From positions 47,706 to 111,705 of the forward strand of contig BQJJ01000012.1 of the NCBI GenBank assembly GCA_021604645.1: a stretch of DNA of 64,000 nucleotides, in the 5' to 3' direction. Both the position numbers and the translations under genes were made by a program. The stretch is from Methyloligella sp. Its GTDB lineage: Bacteria; Pseudomonadota; Alphaproteobacteria; Rhizobiales; HXMU1428-3. Shown here in pieces: positions 22,352-31,802 of this stretch (position 1 is the first letter of the stretch; each line of letters opens with the position of its first letter). The notes under the pieces are model-generated. The model was not told the DNA's origin, ran no database searches, and saw nothing but the letters and a program-made list of their open reading frames with translations.

Positions 22352-25033
22352 TTAGTTGTTGGTAACAATTGGGTATTTAGGTAGGTTTATTCTAAATTCA
22401 GCTCCGCTTAATACAGGAAGGCATCTTAACTCACCTCCGAGATTTTGCATGATTTCCAGACTGATGGGTAAGCCTAGACCTACTCCACCCGTTGCAGGTT
22501 TTGTATTCAAGCGAGAGAATTTTTCGAAGATCAATTCTTGTTCAGTTTCTGGAATACCGGGGCCATTATCAAGAACTGAAATGTCAAGGTAGTGCTCATG
22601 ATCGATGCAATTGATTTTAATCTCGGGTTTTTTGCTATTGGTGTATTTTATTGAGTTTGTAATTAGGTTTATGAATACTTGAGATAGTCGATCTGGGTCT
22701 GTGATGAGTTGTATGTTTTGCGCCTTTGGTTCTGAGATTATGAGCGCATCTTTTTCTTCTGCTAGTTGTTGAGTAGCTGAGATGGCTTTGCCTAGAACGT
22801 CTGATAGTGTGGTAGGCACAAGGTTTAGTTTGATGCGGCCGCTCTCAAGAAAACTTAGATCCAGGATTTCATCTAGTAGTCTTGTTAAACGCTTGCTTTC
22901 TTCATTAATGATTGATGAGAAATGTTTTAGTTTTTCGCTATCAATTGTTTCTTCATTCTTTAAGATTTCAGAAAATGACCTGATGCTTGTCATAGGCGTG
23001 CGAAGTTCGTGACTAACCTGACTTAAAAAATCATCTTTTTGTTGGCTTAGTTTGGTTAGTTTGTCATTGGCTTTGCGCAATTCATTTGCAGTTTTTGAAA
23101 GTTCTTTTGATTGGCGCTCAAGACGTGCGGAATATTCCATGATTTGTGCTGTTTCATCAGCAACTGCTATGAGTTCCTCTACAGAAACGGAATCGCTACC
23201 GGTGATTTGACCGATCATTGCGTGAGCGGTTGCGGCGCCAACTGAGCCAGAGAATTCTTTTTCTAGGGTTTCAATGAATGCGCCTGTTGGGTCTGGCAGG
23301 CCGCTTTTTTTTCCCTGACTTTCTGCAATCTGGTTGAAGAGTTTTGTGGTTTCCTGTCTTCCTAGAATTCTTTGCGAGAGAATGAAGAGGTCTTCTGGAG
23401 TTGCAATTTGTCTGGACGTACTTCGGTTGGAGGTATGGTCAAAAACATTGATAAACTGAACGGCTTGTAATTGCTCAAGTGATTTTTGGGTTGTTAGCAA
23501 TGAAACTGTGATGAAGCTTAGTGTGTTAAATGATAGTGACCAGAAGACTGCGTGGATTAAGGGGTCATCTATGTTTAATCCAAAGAGGGCTTGTGGCCTT
23601 AGTGCGCTGAAGCCAAAGAGGCCGTTGTCTAATACATCCTTGGTGAGGATAAAACCGCCATCGAAACTTGGTAGGAATAGGGTGTATATCCAAAGGATAA
23701 AACCTAATATGAGGCCGACTATGGCGCCTGACTTTGTGGCATTGTTCCAAAAGAGGCCGCCTAAGAGCGCCGGCAAAATTTGTGCAACACCAACAAAGGC
23801 AATAAGACCGATCGATGCAAGAGCAGTAGTGCCGCCGGTGAAGATATAATAAAGGTAACCAAGGCCCAAGATGCCGGCAATGCTGATCCGCCTGCTTCTT
23901 AAGAGGACAGAGCGAACATCGTCACTTTCTGGATTTCGACTTTGAGCGCCATAGAGCCAAAGGGGTAAGACGATATGATTTGAGACCATGGTCGAGAGAG
24001 CGATGGCAGCGACAATCACCATTGAGGTGGCTGAAGAGAAGCCACCTAAGAAGGCAAGAGCGGCGAGCTCTTCTTGTCCAACAGCTAGGGGGACTGTGAG
24101 CACAAAGAGGTCAGGGTTGGAGCCTTCGGGTAGGATATCCAGACCTGCAACCGCGATGGGTAAGACAAATAAACACATTAAAAGCATGTAAAGCGGAAAA
24201 GCCCAGCTTGCTGTGGCCAGGTGCTTCTCTGCTGAGTTTTCCACGACGACAACTTGGAACATCCGCGGTAAGCAGATGATTGCAGTGGCCGAGAGAAAAA
24301 TTAGCGTCACCCATCTCGGCGTGAAGAGGGTTTCATTTTGTGGAAGCTTTTCAGAAATTCTTGTCATGATATCAGTTGGACCATCGGCGACACCCCACAC
24401 AACAAAAATTCCGACGGTTAAAAGGGCCACAAGTTTGACGATGGCTTCAACGGCAATGGCTGTGACGACACCATGATGTTGTTCATTGGCGTCAAGGTTC
24501 CTTGTCCCGAAAACGATTGTAAACACAGCCAGGCCTGCAGCAGTAAAAAGGGCAGTGATAGCAGGGGAAGCGCTGTTGGCTGAGTTTGAAGTGAAGACAG
24601 CAAAGCTTAGAGTGAGTGATTGGAGTTGAAGTGCGATGTAGGGAGTTGAGGCAATGACTGCTAACAGTGTAACAAGTACGCCAAGTGAATTACTTTTGCC
24701 GTACCTTGATGAAATTAAATCTGCAATTGAAGTTATGCGCTGTTTGCGTCCGATACGTACAAGTTTGCGCAATAACCACCACCAGCCAATGAAGAGAAGT
24801 GTGGGGCCGAGGTAAATGGTGAGAAATTCGAGACCATTTTGTGCGGCATAACCTACTGCGCCATAGAATGTCCAGGCTGTGCAATAGACAGAAATCGACA
24901 GGGTGTAAACGATTGGGGAGGTGAGGAATGAAAGTTTGTTTTTTTCGGCCTGTCGTTCTGCAAAGGCGGCGACGCCGAACAAAAATAAAACGTATATTAT
25001 GCATATACTTACAAGCAAATTAAATGAGAGCAT
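22352..25033 (-). CDS. Sodium:solute symporter-fused sensor histidine kinase
   Basis: 893 residues. Residues 1 to about 510 form a sodium/solute symporter-like domain with about 13 transmembrane helices, beginning LLVSICIIYVLFLFGVAAFAERQ and including SIADLISSRYGKS. A linker and a coiled coil near 625-665 lead to HisKA with H675 in QVSHELRTP, then an HATPase domain (N box ITNSIKYT, DNGPGIP, GGVGLGLPIS). No PAS domain or C-terminal receiver is visible. The design is that of CbrA/CrbS proteins, where the transporter half senses or carries the ligand; acetate and histidine are ligands known elsewhere. The start overlaps the preceding gene's stop (TAATG), so translation is coupled. Cluster position beside an ScfR regulator suggests a short-chain acid signal, by inference. 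Confidence 0.92.
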   Translation of the reverse strand: MLSFNLLVSICIIYVLFLFGVAAFAERQAEKNKLSFLTSPIVYTLSISVYCTAWTFYGAVGYAAQNGLEFLTIYLGPTLLFIGWWWLLRKLVRIGRKQRITSIADLISSRYGKSNSLGVLVTLLAVIASTPYIALQLQSLTLSFAVFTSNSANSASPAITALFTAAGLAVFTIVFGTRNLDANEQHHGVVTAIAVEAIVKLVALLTVGIFVVWGVADGPTDIMTRISEKLPQNETLFTPRWVTLIFLSATAIICLPRMFQVVVVENSAEKHLATASWAFPLYMLLMCLFVLPIAVAGLDILPEGSNPDLFVLTVPLAVGQEELAALAFLGGFSSATSMVIVAAIALSTMVSNHIVLPLWLYGAQSRNPESDDVRSVLLRSRRISIAGILGLGYLYYIFTGGTTALASIGLIAFVGVAQILPALLGGLFWNNATKSGAIVGLILGFILWIYTLFLPSFDGGFILTKDVLDNGLFGFSALRPQALFGLNIDDPLIHAVFWSLSFNTLSFITVSLLTTQKSLEQLQAVQFINVFDHTSNRSTSRQIATPEDLFILSQRILGRQETTKLFNQIAESQGKKSGLPDPTGAFIETLEKEFSGSVGAATAHAMIGQITGSDSVSVEELIAVADETAQIMEYSARLERQSKELSKTANELRKANDKLTKLSQQKDDFLSQVSHELRTPMTSIRSFSEILKNEETIDSEKLKHFSSIINEESKRLTRLLDEILDLSFLESGRIKLNLVPTTLSDVLGKAISATQQLAEEKDALIISEPKAQNIQLITDPDRLSQVFINLITNSIKYTNSKKPEIKINCIDHEHYLDISVLDNGPGIPETEQELIFEKFSRLNTKPATGGVGLGLPISLEIMQNLGGELRCLPVLSGAEFRINLPKYPIVTNN

Positions 25034-25278
25034 TATTCTTTGTCTTCCTCATTTGTTAATTTGCGTGAGAGGCCATATGCCCCTGCAATTAATAAACCCC
25101 AAGCGCCAAAAATAAAATAAAGCAATTCTCTTATATCTGTTGATGTGTCTGATGTGATGATGGTGTTGATGAAGGGAGTTAGGAAGAAAAAAATACCAAG
25201 CGCTGGGAGAATAAAGGCAAGCTCTTTGATTTTTCTTTTTGCTCTTTTCTTATTTATGGAGGAGGAGGGTTTGCTCAT
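25033..25278 (-). CDS. Small two-helix membrane protein
   Basis: 81 residues: a basic N-terminus (NKKRAKRKIKE), a first hydrophobic helix (LAFILPALGIFFFLTPFI), a short polar loop with TSDTSTD, and a second helix (LLYFIFGAWGLLIAGAYGL), ending in an acidic tail. Small two-helix partners often precede symporter genes (DUF485 and DUF4212 types), but I cannot assign this one to a named family. One-base overlap with the symporter-kinase gene and 13 nt from the response regulator indicate one operon, so it is probably an accessory subunit of the sensor. Confidence 0.75.
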   Translation of the reverse strand: MSKPSSSINKKRAKRKIKELAFILPALGIFFFLTPFINTIITSDTSTDIRELLYFIFGAWGLLIAGAYGLSRKLTNEEDKE

Positions 25279-25291
25279 TGTTGTGTGAGCC

Positions 25292-25657
25292 TCAGTTTAA
25301 TAATTTGTGGACGTTGGCTATGATTTCATCATTCGAAAAGGGTTTTGTCATGAAGAGGCTCGCGCCTGCATTTTCTGCGGCTTGCCTGTCTCTTCTTTGT
25401 CCTTTTGCTGTTAGCATTAAAACAGGGAGAGATTGAAATTCTTGGGAACTCCTTAGGTTTTCAAGGATCTGCATGCCGCTAATATTAGGAAGCATCATGT
25501 CAAGAATGATTAAGTCGGGATTGATTTTTTTAATGTAATCAACACAGCCTTCACCATCAGAGAACGATGACAAAGCGTAGCCTTCTCTTTCTAGAAGAAA
25601 GGAAAGCGCTTCAAGAATGAAGGGTTCATCCTCGATAATTAAAACAGATTTTGACAC
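25292..25657 (-). CDS. Single-domain response regulator (CheY-like)
   Basis: 121 residues containing only a receiver: acidic pair E9/D10, phospho-acceptor D53 in LIILDMMLP, T83 in MLTAKG and K105 in FMTKPFS are all present, so it should be phosphorylatable. There is no DNA-binding or output domain. The start is a GTG with GGGAGGAG ideally spaced; an ATG six codons upstream would place that ribosome site inside the gene. It is the first gene of the operon with the small membrane protein and the symporter-kinase, its probable partner. With no output domain, it must act through protein contact or a further phosphorelay. Confidence 0.9.
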   Translation of the reverse strand: MSKSVLIIEDEPFILEALSFLLEREGYALSSFSDGEGCVDYIKKINPDLIILDMMLPNISGMQILENLRSSQEFQSLPVLMLTAKGQRRDRQAAENAGASLFMTKPFSNDEIIANVHKLLN

Positions 25658-25801
25658 AAGCTCCTCCCAAAGCATGTTCTTTAGCTTAACTAGATTTGAT
25701 TTTGAGGCAAGTGTTATTGTTTATAAAAATCGTTCGAACGTATGATTATGGTTACTTATGAATGTATTGTCGCCGTTTCATTTTTATATTCTTTTTGTCT
25801 T

Positions 25802-27097
25802 TTAACCGAGAATGTAAGTTGCACGTCTAGCTGTGCATTCTTGCTTTGGACAGACGGAACATTGAAGCCCAACTGAGAGCTGAGGTAATGATGTGAGTGC
25901 TGTTTTTGCGATAAGTTGGTCGTAATCCTGTGTGATGATCATTGAAGCTTTTAATGTGCCGGGTACGCCGAGAGAGCCCAAATCATTAAACTGAGCAACG
26001 GCATATGTTAAAAATCTTTCGCCGGTCGGCATGTCTAATAATGCGCAAATAGGTTGCATAGGCTGACTGAAACTTCGGTAAATGGGCCATAAAGGGCAGG
26101 CGCTGCCAAAGCGAGGCAGGCTTAGGGTTGTTAATTGTTTGCGGTAAAGAACGGCACCTGATCCATCACATTCGAGTAACCCCCAGTTTGGCAAAGTGCT
26201 TTTCTCTGGTAGATGGGCAAGACGATAAAAGATGCTTCGTAAGTCAGTTTTATAATAGGCGGCGAGTTCTAGAGGGGCGTATTTTAACTGCTCAGCTTTA
26301 TTAAGGAAGTTTTGTAACGGAAGCGTTTTGGCCATGGTTTCATACTCCCTTAAAATCATCAGAGCATTTTTTTGTTCTTCTGTTTCTATTTCGAGCTCTT
26401 CGATAATATCCGTAGCTGAAGCGTCTCCGGTCTCCATAATTTCCAGATGAAAATGATTGCTTTCCAGGTAGGTATCTAGTGTGGTTTGATCCGCTAATTT
26501 ATCTTGTTGGGAGTGGGTTTGTTCGAAATGTTCGAGTATTCCGCTGGCTGTTTGAGACAGGCGTTCGCTTTCTTTTAAAAGATTAGAGAGAAATTTTGTG
26601 TGTAAGTTTTGGTCTATGTGGGGGTTTTTTTGCAAGATGTCAGCTGTTGATCGAATAGTTGTTATATTTGAGAGCATGAGATGTATTGCCTCAGCAAAGA
26701 AAGGATCGCTGTTCATTTTATCTGAGAGGGCTTGGAGGTTTTGGTCTTGTTGTTGTCCCAGGTCAAACAGACGTTCAATTAGCCGCGCAAAGCCGGGGAA
26801 TCGTCCGATGAATTCTTCCAAACGTTCCACTTCAGATGGAATGTGTCTGTTTTTAGCGATTGCTTCTTTGACTTTATCAATTAAGCCTTGATCAGCGCCT
26901 TCTGACAAATCTCGTGGATTTATTTCTAGCGATTTTGCGATTGCAAGCAATGTCTTACCAGCAATTCCTCGCCTGTTGTGTTCAATCAAATTTAAGTAAG
27001 ATGCTGAAATGCCCACCTCTCGAGCAAGACCTGACTGGCTTTTTTTCTTTGCTCTGCGTCGTTCACGAATTCTAGTTCCGATCAGTGTACGTGACAT
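25802..27097 (-). CDS. Second ScfR/XRE-type regulator
   Basis: 431 residues. The N-terminal HTH (SQSGLAREVGISASYLNLIEHN) is close to ScfR relatives. The middle is longer and helical (about 90-250) with LLKESERLSQTASGILEHFEQ, resembling a histidine-kinase-like helical hairpin. It retains the ScfR signatures LPRFGSACPLWPIYRSFSQP and a C-terminal CSVCPKQEC (C-x2-C-x4-C). The family senses acyl-CoA esters; this paralogue's ligand is unknown. It is upstream of the response regulator operon on the same strand (144 nt gap) and divergent from the ABC transporter. A perfect 16-bp palindrome in the shared promoter region is a likely binding site. Confidence 0.88.
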   Translation of the reverse strand: MSRTLIGTRIRERRRAKKKSQSGLAREVGISASYLNLIEHNRRGIAGKTLLAIAKSLEINPRDLSEGADQGLIDKVKEAIAKNRHIPSEVERLEEFIGRFPGFARLIERLFDLGQQQDQNLQALSDKMNSDPFFAEAIHLMLSNITTIRSTADILQKNPHIDQNLHTKFLSNLLKESERLSQTASGILEHFEQTHSQQDKLADQTTLDTYLESNHFHLEIMETGDASATDIIEELEIETEEQKNALMILREYETMAKTLPLQNFLNKAEQLKYAPLELAAYYKTDLRSIFYRLAHLPEKSTLPNWGLLECDGSGAVLYRKQLTTLSLPRFGSACPLWPIYRSFSQPMQPICALLDMPTGERFLTYAVAQFNDLGSLGVPGTLKASMIITQDYDQLIAKTALTSLPQLSVGLQCSVCPKQECTARRATYILG

Positions 27098-27136
27098 TTC
27101 TTTTTTCCTTAGTTTTTAAGGTGTTAAAGCGCGTAC

Positions 27137-27152
27137 TGTAAATTAATTTACA
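27137..27152. promoter_or_regulatory. Perfect palindrome between the second ScfR gene and the ABC transporter
   Basis: TGTAAATTAATTTACA is a 16-bp perfect palindrome 40 bp before the ScfR ATG. A half site, TTTACAAA, follows at 27179-27186. Both resemble the TTTGCAAA boxes of the first ScfR with A or T in place of G or C, which fits a paralogue with a shifted specificity. Likely autoregulation; control of the transporter is possible. Confidence 0.55.
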
Positions 27153-27263
27153 ATTATGGAAAAAGCAAATTATAATTATTTACAAAAAAGTTTAATTAAA
27201 ACAATTATTTATTGCATTCTTTACTCCTTGGTCTACTTTAGTATTGTCTAATGACATTGATGA

Positions 27264-27282
27264 ATTAAGACGCATTAAGACG
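27264..27282. repeat. Short direct repeat in the transporter promoter region
   Basis: ATTAAGACG occurs at 27264-27272 and again at 27274-27282, a period of ten bases, about one helical turn. It lies 42 bp before the binding-protein ATG. Such spacing places two protein contacts on the same DNA face, so an activator site is possible. Confidence 0.35.
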
Positions 27283-27323
27283 TTCCGTTCATCCACATAC
27301 ACAAGAATTCTGGGAGGAAATCT

Positions 27324-28664
27324 ATGTCGAAACAACTCACTCGTCGTGGTGTGTTGAAGTCTGGTGCCGTTGTTGGTGCTGGCTTAACAATGCCTACAAT
27401 TTTCACTAGTTCAGCAGCAGCTTATACGAATGAACCTAAGGGTGGCACGGTCACGCTTGGTTTTAATGTGCCTCAATCTGGTCCGTATGCTGATGAGGGT
27501 GCTGACGAGCTTCGTGCTTATAAATTGGCTGTTGAACACCTTAATGGTGGTGGTGACGCTGGTATGATGAAAACATTTTCATCAAAAGCGCTGAAGGGTA
27601 ATGGTATCCTTGGTAAAAAAGTTAAATATGTAACGGGTGACACTCAGACTAAGTCTGATGCGGCCCGTGCTTCTGCCAAGTCAATGATTGAAAAAGACGG
27701 CGCAGTTATGATTACTGGTGGTTCTTCATCAGGTGTGGCGATTGCTGTGCAAGGTCTTTGTCAGGAAGCTGGCGTTATCTTTATGGCTGGTTTGACACAC
27801 TCAAATGATACAACTGGTAAAGATAAAAAAGCGAATGGTTTCCGTCACTTCTTTAACGGTCACATGTCTGCTGCTGCATTGGCTCCGGTGCTTGAAAAGA
27901 AATACGGTAAAGACCGTAAAGCTTATCATCTAACTGCTGACTATACATGGGGCTGGACGCAACAAGCTTCTATCGCAGCAGCTACGGAAGCTAAAGGCTG
28001 GAAGACTGTTAAGAATGTTCTGACGCCTCTAGCTACGACTGACTTCTCTTCATATGTAGCACCTGTATTGAACTCTGGTGCCGACATCCTCGTGTTGAAC
28101 CACTATGGTGGTAACATGATCAATTCTCTGACTTCAGCTGTTCAATTTGGTCTTCGTGACAAAGAAGTGAATGGTAAGAATTTTGAGATTGTTGTGCCGC
28201 TTTATTCTCGTTTGATGGCTCGTGGTGCTGGTAAGAACGTTAAAGGTATCTTTGGTTCTACTAACTGGCACTGGTCACTTTCAGACGCTGGTTCAAAAGC
28301 ATTTGTTAAGTCGTTTGGTGAGAAGTATGGCTTCCCTCCATCTCAGGCTGCTCATACATGCTATGTGCAAACATTGCTTTATGCTGATGCTTGTGAACGC
28401 TCAGGTACATTCAATCCATGTGGTGTTGGTGAAGCTCTAGAAGGTTTTAAATTCGATGGTTTAGGTAACGGTCCGACAGAGTACCGTAAGGAAGACCATC
28501 AGTGCTTTAAAGACGTTCTAGTTGTGAAGGGTAAAGAAAACCCGACTTCACAATTCGACGTGCTTGAAGTGGTTGAGGTTACACCTCGCGCTCAAGTTGA
28601 ATATAAGCCTGACCACCCAATGTTTAAAGGTGGATCACTAGGTAAGTGTAACCCTGGCGCATAA
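27324..28664 (+). CDS. ABC transporter substrate-binding protein (branched-chain amino acid type), Tat-exported
   Basis: 446 residues. The N-terminus MSKQLTRRGVLKSG has the twin-arginine pattern RRxxLK and a hydrophobic stretch ending at SSAAA, so it is probably exported folded by Tat. The mature protein is a type I periplasmic-binding fold: VTLGFNVPQSGPYADEGADELRAYKLAVEHLNGGG, GSSSGVAIAVQGLCQEAGVIFMAG, DYTWGWTQ. This is the HAAT/LivK-like family, which also includes urea and amide binders, and the ligand cannot be decided here. GGGAGGAAAT precedes the ATG. It opens a five-gene transporter operon and is followed by a strong stem-loop, as usual where the binding protein is needed in excess. 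Confidence 0.9.
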   Translation: MSKQLTRRGVLKSGAVVGAGLTMPTIFTSSAAAYTNEPKGGTVTLGFNVPQSGPYADEGADELRAYKLAVEHLNGGGDAGMMKTFSSKALKGNGILGKKVKYVTGDTQTKSDAARASAKSMIEKDGAVMITGGSSSGVAIAVQGLCQEAGVIFMAGLTHSNDTTGKDKKANGFRHFFNGHMSAAALAPVLEKKYGKDRKAYHLTADYTWGWTQQASIAAATEAKGWKTVKNVLTPLATTDFSSYVAPVLNSGADILVLNHYGGNMINSLTSAVQFGLRDKEVNGKNFEIVVPLYSRLMARGAGKNVKGIFGSTNWHWSLSDAGSKAFVKSFGEKYGFPPSQAAHTCYVQTLLYADACERSGTFNPCGVGEALEGFKFDGLGNGPTEYRKEDHQCFKDVLVVKGKENPTSQFDVLEVVEVTPRAQVEYKPDHPMFKGGSLGKCNPGA

Positions 28665-28685
28665 TCCCCCCTGGGTACTCACTTT

Positions 28686-28712
28686 GGTCACGCCGCTTAA
28701 GGCGGCGTGACC
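28686..28712 (+). terminator. Intra-operon stem-loop after the binding-protein gene
   Basis: An 11-bp GC-rich stem (GGTCACGCCGC / GCGGCGTGACC) with a five-base loop, 22 nt after the stop. Only a mixed TTATTTATT follows rather than a pure T run, so it probably works as a partial terminator or a 3' mRNA stabiliser that lowers permease expression. Confidence 0.7.
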
Positions 28713-28804
28713 TTATTTATTCAAAATTATTCAAAGTACTGCTGAATAGTGCGCTTTATGCAGCCGTTGGCAGTTTTATTTAACAAGAAATATTTGGTTG
28801 GAAC

Positions 28805-29851
28805 ATGGACGCGATCTTACTTCAAATCCTGAATGGCCTCGATAAGGGCAGTGCTTATGCACTTATTGCTCTTGGGCTGACGCTGATTTTTGGAACGTTG
28901 GGTGTTGTGAATTTTGCTCACGGTGCGTTGTTCATGATCGGCGCATTCTGCGTGGTTACATTACAGAAAATTTTAAATTTATCGACTGTGGCGATTGATC
29001 CCACAAAGGTCGATTTCTTAGGCAATCCGCTTAAAGTTAAGACCCCTTACATTGTGAACTGGTTTGGTGAAGCTGCTGGTAGCGCTATTATCAACTGGTC
29101 TGTCCCCTTAGCAATTTTGTTTGCAATTCCGATTATGTTGCTTGTTGGGTATGTTATGGAAAGAGGCTTGATTAAGCATTTTTATAAACGCCCACATGCG
29201 GACCAAATCCTTGTGACTTTTGGTTTGGCGATTGTTTTGCAAGAAATTATCAAAGCTTGTTACGGCGCTAACCCTATACCGACACCTGCCCCTGAAATTT
29301 TCAGAGGGTCTTTTGATTTTGGTGTTTGGATTGGAATGGCTGAAAATGCTGTGATTTATCCTTATTGGCGACTTGTCTACTTTGCCTTCTCGGCCCTTAT
29401 CATTGGTTTGGTTTTTGCTTTCTTACAATTCACGACCTTCGGTATGGTTGTTCGTGCTGGTATGGCAGACCGTGAAACAGTTGGTTTGCTTGGTATCAAT
29501 ATTGATAAGCGCTTTACGATTATGTTTGGTATTGCCGCTGCAGTTGCTGGTCTTGCCGGGGTAATGTATAGCCCGATTAATTCACCGAATTATCACATGG
29601 GTATGGATTTCCTAGTGCTCAGTTTTGTTGTTGTGGTTGTTGGCGGGATGGGGTCTCTTCCTGGCGCTGTGCTGGCTGGTTTCACTCTCGGCATTTTAGA
29701 AAGTTTTGCGTCTATGAATGAGGTTAAAGGCTTTTTTGAAGCGATATACCTGCCTTCGATTGACCAAATTATTATTTATCTGGTTGCTATTGTCATTCTC
29801 TTGGTTCGCCCTCGTGGTTTGATGGGCCGTGCCGGCGTGATGGAGGAATAA
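28805..29851 (+). CDS. livH: ABC transporter permease, LivH type
   Basis: 348 residues with about eight to nine transmembrane helices. It opens with ILNGLDKGSAYALIALGLTLIFGTLGVVNFAHGALFM, the hallmark LivH start, and contains RAGMADRETVGLLGINIDKRFTIMFGIAAAVAGLAGVMYSP, the cytoplasmic EAA-like loop that docks the ATPases, and VVVVGGMGSLPGAVLAGFTLG near the end. It forms the inner-membrane channel with the next gene product, four nucleotides downstream. Insertions around residues 55-90 make it somewhat longer than typical LivH. The ligand is set by the binding protein and is unknown. Confidence 0.93.
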   Translation: MDAILLQILNGLDKGSAYALIALGLTLIFGTLGVVNFAHGALFMIGAFCVVTLQKILNLSTVAIDPTKVDFLGNPLKVKTPYIVNWFGEAAGSAIINWSVPLAILFAIPIMLLVGYVMERGLIKHFYKRPHADQILVTFGLAIVLQEIIKACYGANPIPTPAPEIFRGSFDFGVWIGMAENAVIYPYWRLVYFAFSALIIGLVFAFLQFTTFGMVVRAGMADRETVGLLGINIDKRFTIMFGIAAAVAGLAGVMYSPINSPNYHMGMDFLVLSFVVVVVGGMGSLPGAVLAGFTLGILESFASMNEVKGFFEAIYLPSIDQIIIYLVAIVILLVRPRGLMGRAGVMEE

Positions 29852-29854
29852 TGT

Positions 29855-31036
29855 ATGTTTGATAAGTTCCAAAATAATGACCGGATGTTGATGTTATTTT
29901 TCATCTTTCTGGTTTTAGCTGGTCCGATTTTGTTAGCACCTTTTGGTGCTGGTTATCCTGATTTGCTTCAGCGTTTTTGTATCTTTGGTATCTTTGCCAT
30001 TGGTTTTAATATCCTATTTGGATTAACTGGGTATCTTTCTTTTGGTCATGCGGCCTTTTTGGGAGTGGGCTCTTATTCCGCTGTTTGGATGTTTAAGCTT
30101 TTGACGATGAATGTCATTCCAGCGTTAATATTGGCCGTTATAATTGCTGGATTATTTTCCCTGCTGATTGGCTTTATTTCATTACGCCGGTCGGGAATTT
30201 ATTTCTCAATTCTAACTCTTGCCTTTGCGCAGATGAGTTTTAGTTTGGCGTATTCTGTTTTGACACCGATTACGAATGGTGAGACGGGGCTACAATTAAC
30301 ACTTGATGATCCTCGGATTTTAGATGCTGCGAACACATCGGGTAGTTTGCCCTCTACCAATTTCTTTGGGCTCACTATGAACTCTACGGCTAAGTTTGAG
30401 TTTTTTGGTATGGTGTTTCAGTTTAATGTTGGGTTCTATTTCTGCGCTGTTATGCTCATTCTGGCCTTTTATTTGGCAATGCGAATTTTCCGCTCACCAT
30501 TTGGCCTGATGCTTAAAGCGATTAAAACGAACCAAAATCGGTTGAACTATACTGGTGTTAATACACGTCCTTATACTTTGGCAGCTTTTGTTATCTCTGG
30601 CATGTATGCTGGGTTAGCTGGTGGATTGATGGCTTGTACTGATCCGCTTGCAGGTGCTGAGCGCATGCAATGGACTGCATCTGGTGAAGTTGTTCTTATG
30701 ACCATTTTGGGTGGTTCGGGAACTTTGCTTGGGCCTGTACTTGGTGCTGGTTTCATTAAGTATTTCGAAAATATTTTCTCAAAAATTAATGAAAATGTCT
30801 TGCATGGCTGGTTTTCATTTTTACCAGACGGCTTGGAAGATTTGATTGTTTGGGTTCTTCATTTCTTTGTTGGTAAGGGATGGCATCTCACATTGGGCTT
30901 ATTGTTCATGATGGTGGTTATCTTCTTACCGGGCGGCTTGCTACAGGGCGCATCTCACATCATAGATTGGATAAGAGGTAAGAAGCAGAGTTCTTCTACC
31001 CAGATATCTAATCCGAATTCAATGCCTGCTGAATAG
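29855..31036 (+). CDS. livM: ABC transporter permease, LivM type
   Basis: 393 residues, second membrane subunit. Typical blocks are [31 protein letters not shown] near 45-75, [21 protein letters not shown] as the ATPase-contact loop, and [20 protein letters not shown] toward the end. It has about ten hydrophobic segments. The C-terminus carries a 30-residue hydrophilic tail ([20 protein letters not shown]) not usual in LivM. It is separated by a few bases from livH and 10 nt from the first ATPase gene, so all are cotranscribed. Confidence 0.93.
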   Translation: MFDKFQNNDRMLMLFFIFLVLAGPILLAPFGAGYPDLLQRFCIFGIFAIGFNILFGLTGYLSFGHAAFLGVGSYSAVWMFKLLTMNVIPALILAVIIAGLFSLLIGFISLRRSGIYFSILTLAFAQMSFSLAYSVLTPITNGETGLQLTLDDPRILDAANTSGSLPSTNFFGLTMNSTAKFEFFGMVFQFNVGFYFCAVMLILAFYLAMRIFRSPFGLMLKAIKTNQNRLNYTGVNTRPYTLAAFVISGMYAGLAGGLMACTDPLAGAERMQWTASGEVVLMTILGGSGTLLGPVLGAGFIKYFENIFSKINENVLHGWFSFLPDGLEDLIVWVLHFFVGKGWHLTLGLLFMMVVIFLPGGLLQGASHIIDWIRGKKQSSSTQISNPNSMPAE

Positions 31037-31046
31037 GAGAGGACGT

Positions 31047-31802
31047 ATGAGTATACTTGAAGTCCAAAACGTAAATAAAAGCTTTGGCGGGTTAAAAGCA
31101 TTGCAAAATGTGAACTTGAGTGTTGAAGAAGGCACTATCCATGCGATTATCGGCCCCAATGGGGCCGGTAAGTCGACTTTGCTAAATTGCTTTATTGGTA
31201 AGTTAATACCTGATACCGGAACAGTTAATTTTAATGGGCAATCTCTTTTAGGGATGAAAGCGCATGAAATTAATCAGACGGGTGTAAGCCGTGTGTTTCA
31301 AACGCCGGAAATTTTCAGTGATCTTACTGTTTATGAAAATGTTATGATCCCATGTTTTGCCAAACGGGATGGTAGTTTTTGCTTGAATGCACTTAACCGT
31401 GTTAAGAGTGAAGCTGAGATCCATGATAAGGCAGAGCATATGATGGAAGACGTCAATATGGCTGACAAGAAAGATATGGTTGCTTCTTCTCTTTCTCGTG
31501 GTGATAAGCGCCGTTTGGAAATGGCCATGTGTTTGGCACAGGACCCGCAATTGCTTTTATTAGATGAACCGACTGCTGGTATGGCACGGGCTGATACTAA
31601 TAATACAATTGATCTCCTGGCTGAAATTCAAAATAAGCGGCACATTACGATGGCTGTGATTGAGCATGATATGCATGTTGTTTTCTCGCTTGCTCAAAAA
31701 ATCTCTGTGTTAGCGCAGGGGACAGTCATTGTTGAAGATTTGCCGGAGAATATTAAAGGCCATCCTAAGGTGCAAGAAGCGTATCTTGGAGGGGCACATT
31801 AA
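31047..31802 (+). CDS. livG: ABC transporter ATPase, LivG type
   Basis: 251 residues with Walker A GPNGAGKST, the Q-loop VFQTPEIFSDLTVYENV, the signature region SSLSRGDKRRLEMAM (a variant of LSxGxxR, with SRGDKR in place of SGGQQR), Walker B LLLLDEPTAGM and the switch His in VIEHDMHVV. It powers transport together with LivF. The SRGD signature is common in LivG proteins and is compatible with activity. AGGAGAGGACGT before the ATG is a strong ribosome site. Its stop overlaps the livF start (TAATG), giving translational coupling. Confidence 0.92.
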   Translation: MSILEVQNVNKSFGGLKALQNVNLSVEEGTIHAIIGPNGAGKSTLLNCFIGKLIPDTGTVNFNGQSLLGMKAHEINQTGVSRVFQTPEIFSDLTVYENVMIPCFAKRDGSFCLNALNRVKSEAEIHDKAEHMMEDVNMADKKDMVASSLSRGDKRRLEMAMCLAQDPQLLLLDEPTAGMARADTNNTIDLLAEIQNKRHITMAVIEHDMHVVFSLAQKISVLAQGTVIVEDLPENIKGHPKVQEAYLGGAH

